Assembly (NCBI RefSeq): GCF_037893015.1
Contig: NC_133666.1
Location: 467,071,642 to 467,135,641 of the forward strand
Length of the DNA: 64,000 nt
Reading direction: 5' to 3'
Source: Macrotis lagotis
Lineage: Eukaryota > Chordata > Mammalia > Peramelemorphia > Peramelidae
In this document: one piece after another, positions 57,958 to 64,000 of the stretch
How positions within the stretch are numbered: position 1 is the first letter of the stretch
Layout: each line of letters opens with the position of its first letter
Made by a program: the position numbers and the translations under genes
Notes under the pieces: model-generated
The model's database searches: none
Seen by the model: the letters and a program-made list of their open reading frames with translations, nothing else
Told to the model about the DNA's origin: nothing

Positions 57958-57960
<3 letters not shown>
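57600..57960 (+). mobile_element. L2 3' end followed by MIR-like fragment
   Basis: 'tagtctaagtgccacttcct', 'ctagcacaaaacctaggacc' fit L2 (to about 57870). 'ttctctaaaatgggaaaata' and 'tcagggttgttgtgaatgt' fit a MIR core. Confidence 0.5.

Positions 57961-58014
<54 letters not shown>
57961..58014. repeat. (TA)15(GA)12 compound microsatellite
   Basis: Thirty bases of TA then 24 bases of GA. Confidence 0.97.
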
Positions 58015-58015
<1 letters not shown>

Positions 58016-58317
58016 GTGTTATTTATTCTGGGTACTCCAATTCTTTAAAAAAAAGATTTAGAATCATTTTAAAATAAAGAAAGTTCTATAGAAATAAAAA
58101 TTAAATATATTTAGAAAATCTATCCCAATTCTATTATAGGATATGAACATAAAAACTGAACAAACTTAATCAGTATTCTGTGTATACTAAAGAGTACCCA
58201 TAGACATGAAATTGAGAGCTGGTATCCTAAAGGCTGGAAAATAAGAATTCAGATTCTGACTGACAGATGTAAAATATTGTTCTCATTTGCTGCATTCTAT
58301 ATTGGGTATTGCAACCA

Positions 58318-58418
58318 AACATTCTTTTGCTTGCTTTGGCAGCTCATACACCAAAATTGGAATGATACAGAGATTAGCATGGCCCTTGCACAAGGATAAC
58401 ACACAAATGAACATTCTT
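58318..58418 (+). pseudogene. U6 snRNA retropseudogene, 3'-truncated
   Basis: 58327-58409 aligns to U6 snRNA from its first base: ttgcttgctttggcagctc, 'aaaattggaatgatacagag', 'attagcatggcccttgca', 'aaggataacacacaaat'. It stops about 22 nt before the U6 3' end and has no poly(A). Three bases are lost next to the ACAGAGA box, and several CpG positions have decayed. The direct repeat aacattctt at 58318-58326 and 58410-58418 flanks it exactly. It is therefore a retroposed, 'tailless' copy and not a functional U6 gene. Confidence 0.92.
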
Positions 58419-58701
58419 CACTTACAAATTAAGTTTATCTTTTCATGCATCCAGAGAGGACTAAAAGCCTGAAATACAATTACAGTAGTAAACATTAGAA
58501 CTTTATGTGCCAGAGTCTGCTTGTCTAATCATCTCTTTTCTCTACAGTGAAAGAATATATCAAAATGGCCTCATCTTGAGAGAGATCAGAAATTTTTCTG
58601 GATTAATGCAGCTGTCTTTTTTTGAATTCCAGAAAAACTGACTCCAAAGTAAATTTTTCGATGAAGTAACCCTATTTTTGCTTATTAAATTTCATTATAA
58701 G

Positions 58702-58856
58702 GGGGTGACTAGGTGGCACAGTGGAAAGAGCGCCAGCCCTGGGGTCAGGAGTACTGGAGTTCAAATCCAGCCTTAGACACTTAATTGTGGCCTTGGGCAA
58801 GCCACTTAACCCCAACGGCCTTGCAAAAAAATTAAAAAAAAACTTAAAAAAAAATT
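58702..58856 (+). mobile_element. Family A SINE
   Basis: 'ggggtgactaggtggcacag' to 'ggccttgcaaaaaaatt', slightly shortened in the 'taattacctagctg' block, with a long A/T-rich tail. Confidence 0.9.
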
Positions 58857-61046
58857 TTAATTCATCACAATTGTATTAGAAATGTTAGCTTCAGCAATTA
58901 GAGAAGAAAAGGAAATTAAAGGAATTAGAATTGGGAAGGAAGAGACAAAACTCTCACTCTTTGCAGATGACATGATGGTCTACCTAGAGAATCCTAAGAA
59001 ATCATCCAAAAAAACTACTGGAAACAATTAGCCATTTTAGCAAAGTTGCAGGTTATAAAATAAAACCTCATAAATCCTCAACTTTTCTATATATGTCTAG
59101 CAAGATACAGCAGGAAGAGCTAGAAAGAAAAATCCCATTCAAAGTAACTCAGACAATATAAAATACCTGGAATTCTATTTGCCAAGGCAGCCCCAGAAAG
59201 TTTTTGAAAACAATTATAAAATACTTCTCACACAAATTAAATAAGATTTAAATAACTGGGCAAATATCAACTGCTCATGGATAGGGAGAGCTAATATAAT
59301 AAAAATGACAATTCTACCCAAACTAAACTACCTGTTTAGCGCACTACCAATCAAAATTCCAAAAAATTACTTTAATGAGTTAGAAAAAATTTTAAGTAAA
59401 TTCATATGGAGAAATAAAAAGTCAAGAATTTCCAGGAGCTTAATGAAAAAAAAGTGCAAAAGAAGGGGGCTTAGCCCTACCTGATCTAAAATTATATTAT
59501 AAAACATTAGTCATCAAGACTGTTTGGTATTGGCTAAGAAATAGAGTGGTGGACCAGTGGAATAGACTAGGTGCAAAAGCAGACTATTATAGTAATCTGC
59601 TGTTTGATAAACCCAGAGAGTCCAGCTATTGGAATAAAAACTCCCTCTTTGATAAAAACTGCTGGAACAATTGGAAGTTAGTATGGAAAAAACTTAGATT
59701 AGACCAACACCTAACACCCTTTACCAAGATAAGATCCAAATGGTTATAGGACTTAGACATAAAAAAAAAAATACTGTAAGCAAATTAGAAGATCAAGGAC
59801 TAGTTTCCCTGTCAGATCTGTGGAAAGGGGAGCAGTTTATGACTAAGGAAGAGCTGGAGAACATCACCAAAAACCAACTAGATGATTTCAGTTACATTAA
59901 ATTAAAAAGCTTTTGCACAGATAAAACCACTGTAACCAAGATCAAAAGAAACGTAGTAAATTGGGAAACAATCTTTATAACTAATGATTCTGACAAAGGA
60001 CTCATTTCTAAAATATACAGAGGACTGAGTCATATTTTTAAAACAAAAAGCCAATCCCCAATTGACAAATGGCCAAAGGATATGCAAAGGCAATTTACAG
60101 ATGAGATCAAAGCAATCCATAGCCATATGAAAAATTGCTCTAAATCATTATTAGAGAAATGCAAATTAAAGCTTCTCTGAGGTACTACCTCACACCTCTC
60201 AGATTGGCCAATATGACCAGAAAGGATAATGATCATTGTTGGAAGGGTTGTGGGAAATCTGGGACACTATTACACTGTTGGTGGAGCTGTGAACTCATCC
60301 AACCTTTCTGGAGAGAAATTTGGAACTATGCCCAAAGGGCAACAAAAATGAGCATACCCTTTGACCCAGCAATACCACTACTGGGTCTATACCCTGAAGA
60401 GATGAGGAAAAAGGGTAAATTTGCAAAAATACAAAGTACAAAAAATATTTATAGCAGCCCTGTTTGTGGTGGCAAAGAATTAGAAATCAAGTAAATGTCC
60501 TTCAAATGGGGAATGGCTTAGCAAACTGTGGTATATGTATGTCATGGAACACTATTGTTCTATTAGAAACCAGGAGGGACAAGATTTCAGGAAAGCCTGG
60601 AGGGATTTGCATGAACTGATGCTGAATGAGATGAGCAGAACCAGAAAACACTGTACACCCTAACAGCAACATGGGGGTGATGTTCAACCCTGAAGGACTG
60701 GCTCATTCCATCAGTGCAACAATCAGGAACAATTCTGGACTGTCTGCAAAGGAGAGTGCCACCTGTATCCAGATAAAGAGCCGTGGAGACTATTCCCTTT
60801 AATCTAGGGAAAAAACCAGATATCTTATTGTCTGATCTTGTTACTTCTTAGACTTCTTGTCTCTTCCTTAGGGATATGATTTCTCTCTCATCACACTCAA
60901 TTTGGATCAATGTACAACATCGAAACAAAGTAAAGACTGACAGATTGCTTTCCAGGCTGAGGAAAGTAAGAAGGGGGGTGGGGGGTGGGTTGTGTAACAA
61001 ATAATATCTTTAATAAAAAAATAAATTCAAAGCTACAAGAAAAAAA
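58857..61046 (+). pseudogene. 5'-truncated L1: ORF2 RT domain to 3' UTR
   Basis: Begins inside the ORF2 reverse transcriptase at [16 protein letters not shown], just before the catalytic [14 protein letters not shown] near 58951-58990. Continues through thumb and C-terminal segments in three frames (59546-59749, 59740-60180, 60159-60494), including WKGCGKSGTLLHCWW and PFWREIWNYAQ. Then the 3' UTR with the G-rich 'aaggggggtggggggtggg' (about 60972) and poly(A). Only a few frameshifts separate long frames, so it is among the younger L1 copies here, but without endonuclease or ORF1 it is dead. Confidence 0.93.
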
Positions 61047-61059
61047 TTCATTATAAGAT

Positions 61060-61775
61060 ATAGAGATACTAATGGCAGCATTTCCTGATTCCTCAAGTGG
61101 AGAGCTTAGATTTGAATGCTCTTCTTTTTTTGGCCTGTTTACCAGATCAAGTGAGTCTGTATGCTTCTCCTTCACTGTTATAGTATAGAAAGTCTTGTTT
61201 AAAAGTACTTTAAATCGGAGTCATCAGCTTTAAATAAAATTAAAGTATTATATTATCAAATAAATTAATTCAAATTAAACTAGAGCATTTTTATTACCAA
61301 TCCAAGTATGAAATTCCACAAAGCTACCTTGGCTAAAGTGATCCATACTATATGTGTCCCTAAACAAAGCCTAGTTATCACTAGAATTCTTCAAGATTTA
61401 TGTGACTAGTCACCAGAGCTAATTGTGTGGGTGGAAATGACCCATACTATACAGTCAAAGGGAAAACAAGGCAGCTATTGTTTTAGTCATTTCACAGGAG
61501 CTGAAGAGATTAGGCTTAGGGATTTGAGCCATCTTGTGACCTACTTCTAAGTTACTTTTTAAAGAGGAAATAACCTTCAAGGGTTCCTAAGAGTGGAGTT
61601 AGTATCACTTAACCCTGTCATGTTAGGGTTTCTGAACCATTTACCTACTTTATCAGAAAAGCAAAAAAATATGACATGCTTGAGTCATTTTTTCCCTTAC
61701 CCTTAGGTTCTATTACTAAATAATTTCTCTTGTGAACTAAAACAACTCTTAGTATGTTTCTTATTGTACTGTGTA
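61060..61775. other. Unassigned DNA
   Basis: No gene or repeat recognised. Confidence 0.5.
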
Positions 61776-61779
61776 ACAT

Positions 61780-61950
61780 TATGTCTCATGTTCTAATTAT
61801 GTGTGTAAATTTCTTATCCGATCTACTTGTCCAAGAGCTCCATACAGGTCAGAAACTATGTCCTATTCTTTGTGTCAAATATTGCCTAGCCATTATACAT
61901 AGTTTGCACACAATGGACACATTTTAAGTTAATAAATATTGCTTCAAAAG
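61780..61950 (+). mobile_element. L2 3'-end relic
   Basis: 'caagagctccatacaggtca', 'tgcacacaatggacacattt' and 'aagttaataaatattgcttc' are L2 terminal sequence. Confidence 0.55.
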
Positions 61951-62299
61951 TTACATGCTGCACAATTATTTGACAAATATAAAGAATTCAGAGAAAGAAG
62001 GGAAGACTTATGAACTGAATGATATATATCAAAATCAGCATATCTAGAACAGTTTACATGATGCATGATGACCACAATAAGGTAAAGGAAAACAATGTAT
62101 TGCAAATCAGAGGTATGACTAAAATATATTTCCAGCCTTTAATAGAAAGATGGTGGGATCTAAATGTGGAATGTGGCATATACTAATAGACATGGCCAAT
62201 GTATCAGTTCCCTTTGCTTGACTATATTTCTTTTGGTGGAGGGAAAGAATGGAATGCTGATAGAAAGTGATAGAGAAGTAACAAAAAGAGCATCAGCCA

Positions 62300-62560
62300 A
62301 ATAACCAACAAGCATTTTTTTTGATGTTTTGTCTGATTTTTTTTTTGTTACCCCATTTGGAATTTTCTTGGCAAAGGTACTGGAGTGTTTTGTCATTTCC
62401 TTCTCCAGGTTTTTTTTTAAACAGATGGAAAAAATAAGGTAAACAAGGTTAAATGGCTTGCCCAGGGTCACACAGTTATTGTCTGGGGCTGGATTTGAAC
62501 TCAAGTTCTCCTGACTCCAAAGGTGGCACTCTATCCAAGTCACCACCAAGCTACCCAAGA
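62300..62560 (-). mobile_element. Group B1 SINE
   Basis: 'ttttcttggcaaaggtactg', 'ttgtcatttccttctccagg', 'ggcttgcccagggtcacaca', ending 'gcactctatccaagtcacc'. The overlapping minus frame at 62160-62591 is this SINE. Confidence 0.85.
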
Positions 62561-62564
62561 GGTT

Positions 62565-63180
62565 ACTAAGCAGCTCCTGTGTGCCAGGCATTGGGTTAGG
62601 TGGTAGGTATAGTTAAAGTTTTTGAATATTTCATTGGAAAAAGTTTAAGCAAAAATCATATGGTTAACAAGTGAACACAAAAATACAGGAATAGCCTTTG
62701 AAAGCTGATTAAGATATAAGAGTAGTGGTAGTGGTAGTGGTCCAGCAAAACAGAAGACCTCTAATGGACAAAATACACAGTATTAAGGGAACATTCTTGT
62801 TCCCTTAACTAGTTAAGTAGTCATGGATTGAAGTTTATAAAGATGTTCTCTATCAGATTTTGGTATTGCTTGTATGGAGAGATCCAAAGGGCAGCTGGGG
62901 GCTATACTACAAATTCTTGCTGTACACAAGGTACTGCTAAATCTTATGACTCTGAAGTAATAATAATTATCTTAACAAGAGGCTACTCTTTGAAATGACA
63001 AACATGGCTATCTCTTGCTATTTCAGGAGTAACAATTCATTTGTTCATTTATTCCACAAGCAATCATCAAGCAACCACTGATGTACTGTGCCAGGTGCTG
63101 TGAGGAATACAAGTTATGAAAGAGACATGGTCTCTGTCCTTTAGAGCTTACAATCTAATTGGAAAGATAAGGAAGGCATA
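62565..63180. other. Unassigned, ending in an old interspersed repeat
   Basis: 63030-63180 ('tactgtgccaggtgctgtga', 'cttacaatctaattggaaag') is a copy of the repeat also at 1120, 34440 and 54330. The rest is unrecognised. Confidence 0.45.
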
Positions 63181-63188
63181 CAGAATTA

Positions 63189-63229
63189 CAAACACATACA
63201 CACACACACACAAACACACAGACACACAA
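63189..63229. repeat. (CA)n microsatellite, imperfect
   Basis: Interrupted ACAC run. Confidence 0.9.
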
Positions 63230-63330
63230 AGATGATAATTACTAATAAGAGGGATCATGAGTCCCCAGTGAGTAGCACAGACAGTAATGGGCATATATTG
63301 GGTATATTTTCTTTATATTTCTTTCTTTAT

Positions 63331-63400
63331 ATTCTATATTGGGTACTGCAAAAAACATTCTTCACTCATAAATTAGGTTTATCTCTGCATATATCCAGAG
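63331..63400 (+). repeat. Paralogue of the U6 insertion site (empty site)
   Basis: 'ttctatattgggtactgcaa', then 'aacattcttcact', then 'aaattaggtttatct' match the flanks of the U6 copy (58295-58326 joined to 58410-58460) with a single aacattctt and no U6. The parent repeat is not identified. Confidence 0.8.
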
Positions 63401-63524
63401 AGAGAGAAACAACTGAGTCAGGCCTGAGATTTGAACACAGATCTCCAGATTTCCAATATAGTGTTTTACAACATGTTATCCTGACATATGTTTTGGAAAG
63501 CCTTACTAAATCTGCAACTTCAGT

Positions 63525-64000
63525 CAAAAATTTGCATGAACTGATGCTAGGTGAAGTTAGCTGAACCAGGAGAACACTGTACACATTAGCAGCAACATTG
63601 TAAGATGTATCAACCATAATGGATACAGTTGCTCTCAACAATGTAATGATCAAAGACTACCCTGAGACCTGTTATGGAAAATGCCATCCACATTCAGAAA
63701 AACAAAACAAAAAACTCCAAAAAACAATGAAGTCTGAATGCAGAGCAAAGCATACTATGTTCACCTTTTAAAATTTTTTATTTCTTTCTCAATACCCCCC
63801 TTAGTTCTAATTCCTCTTTCACCACATGACTAATTGTACATTGTACATGTACAACTTTTACCATATTGTTCACTGCCATGGGGAGGGGGGGAGGGAAGGA
63901 AGAGTGGTAGAAAAATGTAGAACATATAAACTTGTGAATGGATGAATGCTGAAAACTAGCTTTGAATGTAATTGGAAAAAAATTAAAATTTAAAAAAGAA
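63525..64000 (+). mobile_element. L1 3' UTR, reaches window end
   Basis: 'ttgcatgaactgatgctagg', 'gagaacactgtacacattag', 'ggaaaatgccatccacattc', a G-rich stretch near 63881 and an A-rich end. It is truncated at the 5' side within the last coding bases of ORF2. Confidence 0.88.

Larger units (their letters stand above)
58691..61057 (+). mobile_element. SINE plus truncated L1 within one pair of direct repeats
   Basis: ttcattataag at 58691-58701 (before the SINE) and 61047-61057 (after the L1 poly(A)) brackets both elements. A weaker third match, ttcatcacaat (8 of 11), lies between SINE and L1 at about 58861-58871. Confidence 0.75.

Noticed and set aside
58327..58409. Functional U6 snRNA gene
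   Set aside because: 3' end missing, damage beside the ACAGAGA box, no terminator T run, and target duplications show it is a retroposed copy.
62160..62591. 143-codon minus frame
   Set aside because: Mostly a B1 SINE; residues such as SLVVTWIECHLWSQENLSSN are the usual translation of SINE sequence.
1..64000. CRISPR arrays, operons, bacterial promoters or terminators
   Set aside because: The sequence is vertebrate by its repeats; regular repeats found are microsatellites or transposon duplications.

Overview
The window looks like a gene-poor stretch of a marsupial nuclear genome. It is AT-rich and contains no intact protein-coding gene that I can recognise on either strand. Nearly every open frame of 60-180 codons lies in a repeat or is a chance frame. 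The marsupial assignment rests on many copies of a tRNA-headed SINE (head 'gctaggtggcgcagtgg', body 'gagttcaaatcc', tail 'ccttgcaaaaa'), here called family A and resembling WSINE1/CORE-SINEs. Two longer SINE groups support it: B1, ending in a 'ggggtcacaaagaatc'-type tail, and B2, whose tail resembles the 3' end of an RTE-type LINE also present here. Old mammalian repeats (MIR, L2, CR1/L3-like, hAT, Tc1-like) fill most of the rest. The abundance of family A suggests an Australian, perhaps dasyurid, lineage, but I cannot prove this without a search.

Layout. 1-10 kb: SINEs, L2 tails, an RTE relic (4.7-5.7 kb), and two hAT-type elements with 8-bp target duplications (3403-3863 and 7215-8533), both carrying a later retroposon. 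10-24 kb: L2/MIR/SINE mosaic, a nested L2/SINE/unclassified insert at 15.8-17 kb, and a Tc1-like transposase relic on the minus strand at 19.3-20.2 kb. 24-27 kb: a 5'-truncated old L1, then a 158-bp near-palindrome followed by a tRNA-Phe-type primer binding site and a splice-donor-like motif (26487-26730), then a 316-bp purine-rich tract. 27-42 kb: mostly unassigned DNA with MIR, L1 3' ends, a hAT element (30105-30649), a 115-nt hairpin (34298-34412), and a multi-level nest at 37.6-39.8 kb. 42-45.3 kb: an ORF1-only 'half-L1' (HAL1-like) element with matching target duplications. 46.3-53.4 kb: a nearly full-length, decayed L1 on the minus strand with two SINE insertions, ending at a run of 32 G. 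58-61 kb: a 3'-truncated U6 snRNA retropseudogene, then a SINE plus a 5'-truncated L1 between one pair of direct repeats. The window ends inside another L1 3' end.

How the pieces relate. The clearest story is L1-driven retroposition. L1 machinery explains the family A SINEs, the HAL1-like element and the U6 copy. B2 SINEs appear to share their tail with the RTE relic. Insertions into insertions give a relative chronology: hAT/L2/MIR oldest, then L1 and the B SINEs, then family A, some with perfect 17-20 bp duplications.

Limits. All family names come from recognition by eye, and boundaries are approximate unless a target duplication or terminal repeat is given. I did not find a previously undescribed biological system. 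The most unusual objects are the palindrome with a primer-binding site, the unclassified inserts at 16.4-16.8 and 38-39.3 kb, and the 34.3 kb hairpin.
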